A stretch of 64,000 bases of DNA from Gymnorhina tibicen. Taxonomy: Eukaryota > Chordata > Aves > Passeriformes > Artamidae. Below the pieces are notes generated by a model. It was given only the letters and a program-made list of their open reading frames with translations. It made no database searches and had not been told where the DNA came from. Both the position numbers and the translations under genes were made by a program. This document shows, piece by piece, positions 12,738-25,100 of the stretch. The stretch's first letter is position 1; each line of letters starts with the position of its first letter. The DNA is taken from NCBI GenBank assembly GCA_013399875.1, contig VXAZ01002367.1:1-64000 (forward strand), in the 5' to 3' direction.

Positions 12738-14239
12738 CAGCAAAAGAAACTCAAGCTCCTAAGAACTCATCAACTCTGCAGAGGACAAGAGTTCAGACTC
12801 AGAAATGCACACTGTGATTCCAAAGCAGTGGTACCTCAGCAGCCTCCCCACAAGCAAGACAAAGAGAATTACTTTGCCCTGTGCAAGATTACCAGATACC
12901 TTGGAGTATGCTTGTATTTGCAACTGGTACAGCCTCATCTTGCACAGCCCTTGCAAGAAGAAGCATCCCTGGAGATGCTCTGCTCTGAAATGCACTTCTC
13001 ATCAAATTGCACTGAAAATGGGATTCATCCTATGTTTACATAAGCATATCCTTAAGTGCATTGCTGGACTGGGGCCTTACCCAGCTATATTTCAAGCTTC
13101 TGGAGATCAGTAGGGATTGATTAGCTTCTCTGCATGACCTGGGCAGTGAAAGCCTACATGTGTCAGAATGAGGATGTTTTACAGCATATAACTTTTCTCA
13201 CTGAGTTTTAGATAGCCTAGGCAGAAAAGATGGCCAGTAACAACAAAGTGAGAAGACAGTCTCTGCTTCTAAAAGAGAGGTGTGAGTGAACCCTAACAGA
13301 TGTAATTTGTATCATTACTGCTGATGAAGATAGCAACCTTTAGCAAGGAGACATGGATCAATAGCTACTTGAGAAGATACAGCTGCAGATATCCAAATAG
13401 ACATGAACAAGGAAGAGAGTTTAAAAGGCAATAGCTGAATATTTAAACCAGATGAAGAAAGTTGTAAGGTAGGTTAGTGACCTTGAAAGAACCAGATAAG
13501 TTAAAAAAGTAGAGAAGGGCAACAATGATTTATATACCTGCCCTGCACAAATATTAGAATGGCTTATTGAAGAGAATAGTAAATTATGAACAAAGAAGAG
13601 CTTTATTAGATTAATGACAGAAGAGTTTATATAGAAAGGCTGGCATCTTTGGAAAGTGGGTAAGAGAAATTAATTTCATTTTAACTCTTTTGTTTCCAGG
13701 CTTGAACACTCCTTTTTCTGCCATGCAGTTATCTGTCTTATACTCGGTAATTACACATCTGTTTCCAGATCCTTTGTGACAACAGCAGAACTCAGTGTAT
13801 GGAAAACAACAGGACACCAGGAAGGGGCACCCATAGAGAAAGAGAGGATAAGTGCTAAAAGCTGGCAGTTCACTAAGGACCTGTTTCAAACACTGTGGAA
13901 AGAGGTGGGAGTTTTGGAATTAACCAAGAGGCTCTCAGACCTTTATAATGATTACTGTGGTGATGTCCAGAATCCTTAGTCTTGGATCATACATGCTGGT
14001 GTCCCTAAAAAAAACAAAAGACTACAACCATCTCCCACAGGCTTTAAATCAAGCAAAGTAGGGTAAAATTTGGTAGGACAACAAGGGGCCACAGCATGAA
14101 GTGGTTCACATGTGGTTGCATAGAAAACTGGCCCAGGACCTCCAAATTCCATTTCCCATCCAAATGCCTAATCTTGACTAAAGGAAAGAACACTTCTGTC
14201 TGCAAGAACAAACTTTTAAAACTGGCTTAAAGGATTCTG
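12738..14239. other. Unique non-coding stretch, no gene seen
   Basis: No gene is recognised. GTAGAGAAGGGCAACAATGA at about 13510 faintly recalls a CR1 motif, but the surroundings do not support a CR1 call. Overlapping short frames on both strands at 13611-13979 show no domain. Confidence 0.6.
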
Positions 14240-14347
14240 TTTAGGAAAAAAAACCCCAAGCAAACAAAAAAAAAAACCCAAAACCAAAACCACCAACAAC
14301 AAAACCCCCAGAAAACAAACAAACAAACAAACAAAAAAAAACCAAAG
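14240..14347. repeat. A/C-rich low-complexity tract with (AAAC)n
   Basis: The plus strand is almost wholly A and C over about 100 bases. It has AAAACCC and ACCAAAACC runs, then a regular AAAC/ACAA array around 14315-14335. No short element with a poly(A) tail is visible just upstream, so I treat it as a simple repeat and not a retroposon tail. Confidence 0.85.
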
Positions 14348-17300
14348 AGAAGAAAAAAATCTACCCTAACCAGTTTTGAACGTAGGTAGTTTGGTTTGCA
14401 AAATACAAATGTATTAATCCTAACCTGTTGATACCAGTGGAAGGGACAAATCAGTCATCACAGTACTCATAATTGAACATGGAAATATAGCTGTAAACAT
14501 ATCAAGTCCCAGCAGTGACTCTAACAACTTCTTGGAGCACTGCCATCAAGAAAAGAACTAATTCCATAGAGAAAACGTTCAAGGGCACAGTTTGCACCAG
14601 TTAATCAGGGCATTACTGGGATACACCATACACCAGCCTGCTGATCATTAAGGTCTGTAACTACCTTTTGCTGCAGAAGGAGTGTGTGGCTGTGCTCTCC
14701 TCCAGCCTTGAGATTGCACTGGTTGAGATCAGTGGCTGAATTCTTACCGCCATCCTCAGGGTCAGGCCTAAGGAGCTGGCACTGTGCAGTGTGTGCTCAT
14801 TATTCACCACTTGCCATGTACAGGTGACCTGAAAACCTGACCCACAGCCCAGTGAGTCCCCTTCGGATTTCTCTGTGCTCCAGATCAGGCCTCAAGAGAA
14901 CAATTAGAATGAATGAGCTCAAATAAAAATGAATTTTTGGGAGTGTATTTATGATCAGTTTTGCATGCTGCCCTTTGCTCCCTGCAAGACCCCTGACTCA
15001 GGTGTAATGCAGCTGAAGAAAGTTCTAGCTAGGAGAGTTTGCATGTTAGTAGACATACACAAAAGAGCTGCTTACAGGGGCAAAAAACAAAGATGGCTGA
15101 GAAATAAGAACTATTCAACAGCATCACCACCCACAGAGAATAAATTTCACAGGTAGGATAGTGCAGATACAGCTATTATGGAAACATGAATCTTCAACTC
15201 CTTTACATATTTATGTTTTCCCTTCCTTGTAAGGTTTGTTGAAAAAATAGAATATGCTAATAAACCTCTCTGATTTGTCTCCCTTCGAGTTTTGTGTGAG
15301 CAAAGTAACACATTCTATTTGAACTTCATAATTCATGTGTAATTATTTTTAGTTGTGTTCTCTTCAACCCTCAATGGACAGCTAATGAGTTTAAGAAAAT
15401 GTAAAGTCTCCTTGAATTATCTACTGTAGTTTCTCACCAGCATTAGCTTGAGTTTAGCTGGCAGCTATAGTCTAAAAAATCATCATTAAAACTTATCTCA
15501 GTGCAGGTACAATCTGGATGAAGAGTTTTCCCCCTATGATCTCCTGCGTCTGTGCTACTCAACATCTCATCCTGTGCCATTCAAGGCTACAGCATCTGAA
15601 GGTTGGAGTATTTGAGTTCCTCCACCTGTAAGAATCTAGGGATAAATATGTATTTATTGGTCCACAACAGCTGCCATCCTGTGATGAGATAATTATGTAT
15701 ACACAGGGAGGGTATTCCCATGGGACTTGGGGTGGACAATTTGAATTAGGCTGGAAAGGCAAAGGCTGGGATGGGTTCTGCTGCTTCTGCACAGCAGTGG
15801 CACTGTGCACAAACACTCTTTTCCCCCAAGAAAGTTCCAAAAGGAAGTGTGAGGAAAGGGAGGACAGCTCTTTTCACCCCATCCTGCCTCCACTGCACCT
15901 TCACAAGCAGTGGGAAGCAGTGGCTGCCCAGCTTCACCCTCACACCTGCAAACCCTTCCATGGCCTCATTTCCTGTCTCGCTTACATCCTCCCACAGAAA
16001 TGGGTTTATTTGTTAAACAGAAAGACTGACTTCTTTTGGTGAAGTATTTTAAGATGGTCTGTGTCGTTATATAAAAATGGGAGACTTATTTTCCTAAAGA
16101 ATCTGCATTTTCTAAAGGTTACAGGAAACTATTTTTAAAGGAAATTTGTAACTATTTTCGAAATTTTTTTGCACTTAAAGTCTCTTCCTTGCAGGGAATT
16201 CTCATCCATGTTTCTTCATGAAACATCCAATGCATGTATTCATTTTCTGTTTTAAATAAGAAAAAGATCCAAACCCCATAAATGTTAATAGAAAATAAAG
16301 ATTTTTGGCCTGAGACTGCAAAAAGTTTTCACAACAGTGAAATGCAGAGTTAAAAAACACTAATATGGAAAAAAATTCATTTCGATCCACCACCGTGAAA
16401 TACACTAGTCAATACCACCTTAACACAACATATTAAAAACACCGAAGTAACACCTGCCTGTTAAATGTTTGATTTTTATGAAATTGTTCCTTGAGAAAAT
16501 GGTCCCATAGAACTTTTTAACTCTACTTAATCAGCAAAGAACAAATCAAAGAAGATGACTCTCATTTCCTTTTCTAAATGAAAAATGTCCATTTCATGAG
16601 TGAAAGGTCAGCTGTTAGGCAGAATGCTGGTACACTTTAGAGAACCTAAAATCTGCACCTGGACTTCCTCACATCCTAAATATTTCCCTCCTTCAGTTTG
16701 GCTGAGAATTGCTGTTTAAAACTACTTTCTTCTTCCTGGTCTCTTCATTACTCTGATGGTTGTGTCTTTCTTAGAATTTACTCTTCCTGTAACATTTTCT
16801 GGATAATACACAATAAATTCTGTTTTATGTCCTAATTCTGGCTAGACAGCTATAGAAGTGTTAAATTGCTAGTGTGACATGTCTAATAAATAGCCATCTA
16901 ATCACATTATAAATAACCTCAAATTCAGCGCAATAAATACTGCAATAAATTTGGGTTTGCCAGTACATCTGTATAAATATCAGTAATAAGATAGACCAAG
17001 AAAGGCTAACCATACTAAAGAACTTTGATTTTGGAAAAAGGCCATGTGCAATACTTCATTCTTCTTAGAGGAAAAAAACCCCGAAAAAGAAAAAAAATTG
17101 TTCAGCAAAAAATATAACGCTGGGAAAGGGAGAGATTGTTCAACAACCTGCAATTTATTTAGATTACAAGAAATGAAACATGCAAAGCAGGGCATGTTTA
17201 ACTGAACATCTATGGCAGTTGCACAACCTTTGCTTGCATTAAAAAGCAGTAACTTTCCAGTTATTAATTAACTCCTATTGCCAATACCATTACCAGCAGC

Positions 17301-17874
17301 TGGAAACATTTACTGAACAAGACACACAGGTCTTTTTCTTCCAGACTGCAATCCTGTTCCATCTGCCAAAAGTTTTGAAAAATATTCCAAGTATTTGGCT
17401 GACTGTTCAGTAGCCTCATCAGTATCCCCCTCACTGGCATTTCTTCACCTACCACCCACATTTTGCCATCCTCTGGATGACAGAAGCCAGGAGCATTGCA
17501 GCTGGAAGAGGCTGGTGTGGCCCTGGCAGGAAGGAGAGATCAGTCCCCACCTCCCACGCCTGATGCTGTGCACGTGTGTGCACCACCAAGCCCTACCTAG
17601 AGCCATTGGCACCCTGTGCCACCAGATCAGGGGTTAGGCTGCTCATCTGTGCTCTGCCTCCTAGAAGAACATTCTGCATTTCCACTGCTCAGACTTGGGA
17701 CATCTTTAAGGTTCCTTCCTGGCTTTGCTTTCTCACTAACCAAAAAACCATTCACTTGTGTGAGCAGTGATGACAATACCTGTCACAGTTCTGTGTTTAT
17801 TCTGGTCTGTTTAGTTTAGGTTGTTTAGGTTTTATTTCTATTTATAAGCTTAACAAAAAAAAAAAAGTCTGTTC
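14348..17874. other. Unique non-coding stretch, no gene seen
   Basis: AT-rich, with no gene or repeat recognised. Overlapping short frames on both strands at 15559-16042 carry no known domain. An A tract lies just upstream of the next LTR, at about 17855-17866. Confidence 0.65.
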
Positions 17875-18087
17875 AGAGGTGTCGCGGCCCTGGGGTGTCG
17901 CATAGCGGGCTGCCCCCGTCCGGGGCAGAGGAAGCTCCGAAGCGACAGCCGCGACAGCGTTCGAGAGCGTCCTCGCCTGAGGTAGCACTGGGGAGTGCTA
18001 TAGTAGTGTTGGTAGGAGGCAGGGGGGGAGCAATGAGAGCCGCTGGAGACAGAGAGCCAGAAGAGGTCTTTGGGTGGAGTTCCAAAG

Positions 18088-18093
18088 CTTTAT
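18088..18093 (-). promoter_or_regulatory. LTR poly(A) signal AATAAA
   Basis: TTTATT on the plus strand gives AATAAA on the minus strand, 53 bp downstream of the TATAAATA box at 18146-18153 in the LTR's own direction. This is the normal U3-R order. It is probably a relic with no current role. Confidence 0.7.
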
Positions 18094-18145
18094 TAGCTCC
18101 AAAGGGTCCAGGCACCAAAGACAGAAAATGGCGCACAGCCACTTA

Positions 18146-18153
18146 TATTTATA
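18146..18153 (-). promoter_or_regulatory. LTR TATA box
   Basis: TATTTATA on the plus strand reads TATAAATA on the minus strand, with CCAAT boxes upstream in the same LTR. It would drive minus-strand transcription toward lower coordinates if active. Activity is not shown. Confidence 0.6.
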
Positions 18154-18809
18154 GGTTATAGGGGGATCAGGAATGAACCAATCGGGATACAAGGGATAGG
18201 GGTAGGGAAACAGGATTGGACAAAAACAACCAATGGGGAAATGGATCAACAGGGAACCAATCAAGGGGTGAACTAGGGGGAACTTTCCAGAAGGGTCCCT
18301 TGATTGGCAAGGGGGTGGGTACAAGGGGTGGCAACCGACAGCTCAGGGGCGGAACAGGGGTGGGTACAACTGGGTGATTGACATTCTAAGGGGAGGAGAA
18401 AGTGGTGAGTTCTCGGGCGGTGTCCCCGGGGTCTTCGTCATACCAGGTAATTGCCTGGGGCAATTCAGGTACAACGGGGCACACCACCACAAGAGGAAGC
18501 TTTTAATACCACTGTTCATTCTTCATTCCCTATTTATATCCTTCTGGAACTCTGTGATCAGAAGATACTCCTACTAGCTTTCCCCGGTGTAAATTTGCTC
18601 ATGGAAAAAAAAGGCAAGTTACACAATAGCTCTACCATTACACAAAGGATGTGCATAAACATCTGCATAATCTAGTATTTTCTACAGGGTCAGACTAATG
18701 GGTCATGTACTTTGCATTAGTGTCTAATGGCTCAGTTTTGGTAAGGACTGTGGAAGCACACAGATTATGAGAAAAAGGGAATATTTCTTCTGCATTCAAC
18801 TTCAGTTAT

Positions 18810-18995
18810 CAGTGGTAGCTCCTCAGGGAAGTGATGACAGCCCCAAGCCCGGCAGAGTTCAAGAAGTGTTTGGGGTCATTCTCTCAGGCACTCTGAGAGC
18901 ACTCTGGTGTGTCTCTTGGGCTGTCCTGTGCAGGGCTAAGAGTTGGACTTGATGAGCCTTGTGTATTCCTTCCAAATCACCATATTTTGTGATGT
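18810..18995 (+). mobile_element. CR1 LINE 3' end fragment
   Basis: The CR1 3' UTR is recognisable from AGAGTTCAAGAAGTGTTTGG, a 'CATTCTCTCAGGCACTCT' block, GGGCTGTCCTGTGCAGGGC, AGAGTTGGACTTGATGAGCC and CCTTGTGTATTCCTTCCAAA, then a degenerate ATATTTTGTGATG tail in place of the ATTCTATGATT octamers. Only the 3' end is present. The left boundary is approximate. Confidence 0.85.
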
Positions 18996-18996
18996 G

Positions 18997-21900
18997 CATT
19001 GAAGGTACGAGAGGTTGCCCATGAAAACCTAAATTTTGGGCAAAGCACTGCAGATGTGAAAACAGCAGGTTTTCTGGGAGCCTGTGAGCCATGTCAGAAA
19101 CATCTCATACATGCCTACACCCAAAGTGTGGTGACCTTGTCTTCTGCTCCTTGGGACACCACCACACGGAAAGCTTGGAGTTCCTGCATCAGCTGCATCA
19201 ATTGGCAAGAACTTCCCAGGAGCTGATGTACCTGCAGGAGGAGAGACCAAAGCTGTTTGCTCTCATAGGTGATCACTCTTTCCATTCCATCCACGGCTGT
19301 CCTTAGGCAGCTCCACCCTTTCCCCACACAACACTCCACAGGGGTCTGCAACTTCCACCTCTGCAGATGTCTCAGCATGGAAGGAACAGTCTGGGGCCTC
19401 CTCAGATTCCGTATGGTGCCATCAAAATTCACTCTATCTTCTCCAGTTATGACTGCTTTTCTGCCCAAAGAGAAACATGGCAAATGCAGAGGTGCTGATC
19501 ACATAGGGTGGTATCCTCCAGATGGGATCTAAGCTCTAAATTTTATAAATAAATACAGCACAGACCATATTGACACAGTATCCTGTTCTATTAATGAGAC
19601 ATCTCAAAGAGGGACAGAAAGGCTCTCAGCAGAGTACAGGATAGGCACATTGAAGTAGAAAATGTGTGGGTACAGAAGGCCCCTTTTCCCTGGACTGCTT
19701 TAAATCACAGTCTCATTACAGGTGGAGGGTAGATGGAGGGACGTATCAGCCTCAATTAACATGTCAGGGGCTGGTACATATCTAATTATAAACCCATTTG
19801 GCCCTAGCCTAAACATCCTAATCTTAGTCCCAAAATATACAAATCTGCCTGGAGTGACACAAAGCAGCCGTAGCCCATGCAGGGACTTGCCAGCCTCAAA
19901 GAGTCCATGTTGTTCTTTCAGTTATTGCAGTTTATGTTTTGGACATTGGAGGCTGCACAGCAGCAAGGCACCATGGAGAATACAGTGATTTGTGACTTCA
20001 AGGATGAGGGGAACCTTTTCAATGATACCACTGTCTGTTTGTCTCCACATGATGTACTGCAAAAGTTAATTTGTTTTGAAATCCCCATTTTTAATTTGCA
20101 CTACTGATCAACCTAGCAATTATAAATGTTAATCTATTCTTCAGTGGCCTTAAATTGAGAGATCGAGACTGCTGAACTAAATAAAAATTCCATCCCTTGC
20201 TCTGTTAAAACTTGAGTGATATGGAGAACCCACTGAGTCAGAGCACTGATAGGAACATACTTTCAAAGCACATCCTTAATTAATTTTAAAGCAGGATGGA
20301 CCAATTTATATCACTTTGATTTAAATCAGTTTTGTTAATTGTGATTTAAATCACAATTTAAATATTTAATTTGCATTGGAGTTGGACTTTCTGGCAGATA
20401 TTCATGACAAAGAGTTATTCTCAGAGCCTGACAACTAATAAAAATGTTTAATTGCAAAAAAAGGTAGCTCTGAGCTCGTATTTAATATTTGTTTTTGTTA
20501 ACTAAGAGAATACACTAATATCACGTCACTATATAGCTAAGCATTTATTTTGGGGTTTTATTTTTACGTTTGATTTATGAGAAAACGTCGGTGATTGAAA
20601 TCTTGGACTTAATCTGATCCGGATCTGGTTCCTGGATCTGAATCGTTTATTCAAAGGAAACAAGCTGCTTTTACACACTTCTTTAAGGCACAGTATTTCC
20701 TTACATGGCAGTTCTCACTGCATGACCTATCCCATGTTGCTACGTCAGCAATGCACCTTCTAAATGTCCTTCTATGGGGTGATCGTGCACTGTTCACCCG
20801 TCTGTCAGCTTCTGGTAGGCTCCTGTCTGTAGGGGCCTCTTTGTGTGACACCTCCTCCCCCCAGGGTCTGTGCTGCCATGTGCTCCTCTTTCCCCATAAG
20901 AAAACAGGACGTGGAGTTTTTAGTCACCTGATTCACTTTTTAATGTGCGCTTTGTGTCATGCTGCTTCTGAACAAAAATATCCACAAGAACATAATTAAG
21001 TGGACCTACATTGTGTCCTGCATATTTTAGGAAATATTATCAAAATATTCCTTGCATTTCAAGGCAGCTGATACACTGAGCAGTGCAAATATCAACAGCA
21101 ATAAATCAGGTGAGCTACTTTTTCCTTGATTCCTTATTCCTCAAGATCAGAACTGGTTGATTTCTGATCTTATTCCCTCCTACCGCCCCACCTTTTACTC
21201 ATAAAATGGGAAAGGATAAGCAAATTTTCCTGTTATTTCAACTACCAGTTTTTTTCCCAACTTGGAATACTCTAGTCATTATGTGGTATAAAGCAGATAA
21301 AATAAAAAGAAGAAAATGTTCTTTTTGCACCTGCAAAAAAAGGCTGCAGCTGTCAAAAGCTAGTTTATTACTCAAGAAACTCCAATTCCAGGTGTCTAGT
21401 TAGTAATTTCTTCCCTTTAGTGATTTGACATTCTTCAGAATTTTGGCAATGAATATATACTCAGCTGTTATTTTTATGAAAGAGGTTATTAATAAGAAAA
21501 TAAAATTTTATTTTAGGCATTCATAACAAATTTAGGCTGTCATCATTCCAGAATGCATGACTTCAAGTTTAATTTTCAGAAGACAAAAATATTAATTTTA
21601 AAATTCAAAGATGAATGAATGTGTGTTATAAAAACACACATGGATTTCTTGGCACTAAGGAACCACAGACAAAAGGACAAGAATGTGAATGGATTAATTG
21701 CCATCTATTTTAAAAGGAAACACAACAAATACACTGTAGATTTTTTTAGAGGATTTTTCTCCTGCCCTCAACTGACAAAGTATGATTTTTACCACTTGCA
21801 CCTGGATAGAGGTTCTTCCCTTCCCCACAAGGAAAACTCTGCGCAATGAGCTCTCCTCTCCCCACACCATAATTCTCACACAACATGACAGAAAAGGCAC

Positions 21901-22087
21901 AGTTCTAAAATCAAAATGTTGTTTTTTAATCCAAATACTTATTCTCAATTCTATCTAAACCTCTACCTGATTAGAAATTAGTTAACTAAGTTCATATGGC
22001 TGCTGGGTAAGACAGCTGTCCCACTCAAATACTTGATGCAAGTTTACAGCACAGTTTCTTAGGGCAATGACTTGTTTCAGTGGACTC
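18997..22087. other. Unique non-coding stretch, no gene seen
   Basis: No firm gene. A 122-codon open frame on the minus strand (19115-19483) looks somewhat protein-like and is discussed in the findings. An AT-rich palindromic zone lies at 20317-20358. The remainder is AT-rich with nothing recognised. Confidence 0.55.
20317..20358. repeat. AT-rich palindromes built on TGATTTAAATCA
   Basis: The 12-bp palindrome TGATTTAAATCA occurs at 20317-20328 and again at 20342-20353. The second sits inside a perfect 22-bp palindrome spanning 20337-20358. The two copies start 25 bp apart. Such arrays can be remnants of a small DNA transposon or cruciform-prone sequence. No terminal inverted repeats or target-site duplication were found. 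Confidence 0.7.
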
Positions 22088-22147
22088 AGTCTAAAAGTTG
22101 GACACTATTATCTTGGAAGCCTTTTCCAACCTTAATCATTCTATGAC
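22088..22147 (+). mobile_element. Short CR1 LINE 3' tail
   Basis: The stretch has AAAAGTTGGACACTATTATC, GGAAGCCTTTTCCAACCTTA and ATCATTCTATGAC. This matches the last roughly 60 bp of CR1 (GTTGGACTTGATGATCTT, GGTCTTTTCCAACCTTA, ATTCTATGATT). Only one ATTCTATGA unit remains at the end. It is heavily 5' truncated. Confidence 0.75.
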
Positions 22148-22148
22148 T

Positions 22149-25100
22149 CCCATCCCCATCAGCAGCAGCAGGGCAGGGCATCAACACTGCTGCAGACAGG
22201 CTGGCAGGAGGGCAGGACTGAGGTCTGCACACTTCCACTTCTGGGCAGCAGCACTCACAATGTGCTTTGGAGCTGGGTAATAATTTTCCCCCAGGCTATT
22301 CTCACTATTTGGCACTAAGAAATTTTGTTCTGTTGGCCAAAAATCTGTGCTGTAACAGAGATCACATAAGGGAGGTCCAGACTGCAGTCTGTAATGGGGG
22401 TTTACATTAAGTCCTTCATACCTTAGTCAGCCCCCAGAACATGTAGCCTTATATTAATTTTCAGTCAGTTTTCTGAAATAAGATACATTTGTTTTAATTT
22501 CTGAAGATGCCACCTGCTATTTAGTTACTGGTGTTAATCAATACCAGGAAGAATTCTGTGTTGGTCCTTAGCTCCTAGAAAGGAATGAATTCCCCAGTAT
22601 GGTAAGAATTTGAAACTAAATTAAACAAGCAAGCAAGTTAGCTTTTCACCAGTTCTGAGTGTGCAGTGTAGGAGTATGTGCACCCAAAAGGTGCGGGAGC
22701 ACTGGGAATAGGCAAGCGCTCACCTGGGAGGGAGCAGGGCAAAACACCCAGCTGACTTTTCCATAAGGCCTTGCAGAAGTATTTCCCAATCAAATGAAAA
22801 CCTGAGCGAAAAATAATTAAAGTGAAAATTTGATAAGTAAACAAAAATTTTACAAAAGGATAAAAGTGTTTCTGTGGAATAAGATTTTTTTGCTTACTCT
22901 AAACTTCAGAGCAGGCACAGACTAAAAAGAGGTGCCAAAAGCAGTAACTGAAGGGCTGTCACTGTGCTGCAGTTAAGGACCCACGAGTTCCCCTTAGCAA
23001 CATCTCCTTTTCTGCAGAAAACCACCATAGTTCACAATTCTTTGCGCAAGTGCCAGCCTTCCTGGATTTGACAACTCAAATGTGCAGAACAGAAAAAAGG
23101 GATCAGTAAATACCTCAGTCCTGTATTTGGAGAGCTGCACTATACATTCAAGACCAATTAAACACTTTAAAACCTCAGTGAGTATCTGCAAGAGTTACGT
23201 CTGCTAAGCCCATCAAGTCTGCAAATCTTGCACAGGAGAATCACAGAAGAATTTTGCAAGGGGAGGCTCAACACACAGATGTAATTTTTATGCTTTGGAA
23301 CACATAGGAAATTCCAGCAATCATTGAATGAATTCTGAATGTCTTGCTGAAAGATGTGCGTTAAGCAAATATAAACCATTAAGTAAATACATGGAAAAAG
23401 TAGTGCCTTGGAAGAAATAAACAAATGATATATAGCATCAGACTAAACAAGCTAGTGCAAATCCAAGATAGAACAGCTATCTCTGAAATCACTAGGAACT
23501 AATCATAAAGAAACATTTGAAATATGAAATAAAACAGAAGAAATAGTTCTTTCCCCCTACCACTCATGTCTGAAGCAGTGCAGAGTGGCTTAGAGCCTGA
23601 CATATCATTTTCCTTTAATCCCTTCATGCTGACAGTGAAAGATGCTATACTGTGTCCACTCTATCTGGTCATCAAGAAATTGCCTCTGTACAAGGATTCC
23701 TCATTTGCACAAAGCTGAGGAAATTAGGCTGCTCCTCCCAGACAGCACTGGATAAGACAGACAGGGGTGTCTGAGGAACCACCACACTCTTGACCCTGGT
23801 AGTGAGGTGATCCCTGATTTTGGAACAAGCCTGGCATGCACCAGAACAGCCAATGCTCAAAGGTCACTGAATATGGTACACTCCATCCTAACCTGATCCG
23901 AGTTTCAGGCTGGCTTTTCTGACAACAGCAGCTCATCAAGATGTCTGTGCTAGCTAGATATTTCAGCTCCTGTGTGGGGAAGGAAAACTAAACAAGTAAA
24001 GCTGGCTGACATCAGGAAAATTGAGAAGCTGTAACTCATACCGAATTGGCCCAGAAATAATCAGATTCCTCACTCCTTTATTTGTTCCTGGACCAGATCC
24101 ATTCTGTCCAGATAAACTCCTCCTCAGTGCACTACACAACTCTGGTGTAATGAAGTGATGGGTCATGCTGGTGCTATCGCATGCAGGATTTATGAGGAGA
24201 CATTACTGCCTCAAATAGGGAATTGGAGGGGGCAGAGAGATTGTGGCTCTGCAAACAAGTCTTTAAGTCATGTTTAGATGGGTGGGATGCAATCAATCAA
24301 ATTAAGGTGCTATGCATGGATGTATCTCCACTGACCTCAGAGAGAATTCCAGCATACATTGGTACAGGATCTGTTAGTTAGGAATTAATTAACCATGTAC
24401 ATCTATTAGCAAAAGCAGGCACACCTCCTACAGGTAATTCAGCTATTTCCTCTCCTTTCCCAAGAGTAAAATGTCCAGCGCAGATACCAAAGCTGCCTTC
24501 CCCGCTGATCCCCTTTTGTCTCTGTTTGGCATGTTACTTGCATTCTCCATTCAGCAGCAGCTGTGCATACCTGGTCAAACACTCCAAGTTGTTTGTCAAA
24601 GTTTTCCTAAGCCTTTTCATCTCCCTGTTTTCATGTGAGGTGCCCAAACACAAGTCATCTCTGTTGGCTTTTGGAGCACATTAATTCAGAGCACAGCATC
24701 AGAACTGGCAGGCAAGCAGTCAGCTGGAGGTTAAAGTAGGGAATTTTTCCCTAACAAGGGCAACAAAAAGGTGGGAAAGATTTCTGAATTAGAACATTTT
24801 AATTTGGGTAATGTATTTCCTAGAGGCACACCTCTAATGCCAGCTCATGGGCAATTCTTTCACTAGACGCAATCTGAAAAGCCACTGGAGGTGGAGGAAA
24901 GCTAATTAAAGCAGAATGTCTGTTTTATCACTTCTGAAATGCACACTGTGGGGGATAACAAACTGCAGCCTCAAGGCTTTGGGCCCTGAAGCACTGCACC
25001 ACCCTGGATCCATGATGACAGAAAGAGAAATCCTCCAGTTAACGTCACTCACACTTACCCTCAGACTGTGGGAGATGTTACTGTAAGGGCACAAGGAGGA

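Larger units (their letters stand above)
17880..18491 (-). mobile_element. Solo LTR with AGAGG duplications
   Basis: A 612-bp element with plus-strand left end TGTCGCGGCCC and right end CACACCACCACA, so TG..CA termini. It is flanked by an exact 5-bp duplication, AGAGG, at 17875-17879 and 18492-18496. On the minus strand it has the expected LTR order: several CCAAT boxes (seen as ATTGG on the plus strand, for example near 18214 and 18303), a TATA box TATAAATA at plus positions 18146-18153, and AATAAA at plus positions 18088-18093, followed by about 210 bp to the end. It is rich in CpG for this window, hinting at a fairly young insertion. It has no adjoining coding region. The sequence differs from the other LTRs here, so it is a separate family. 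Confidence 0.9.
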
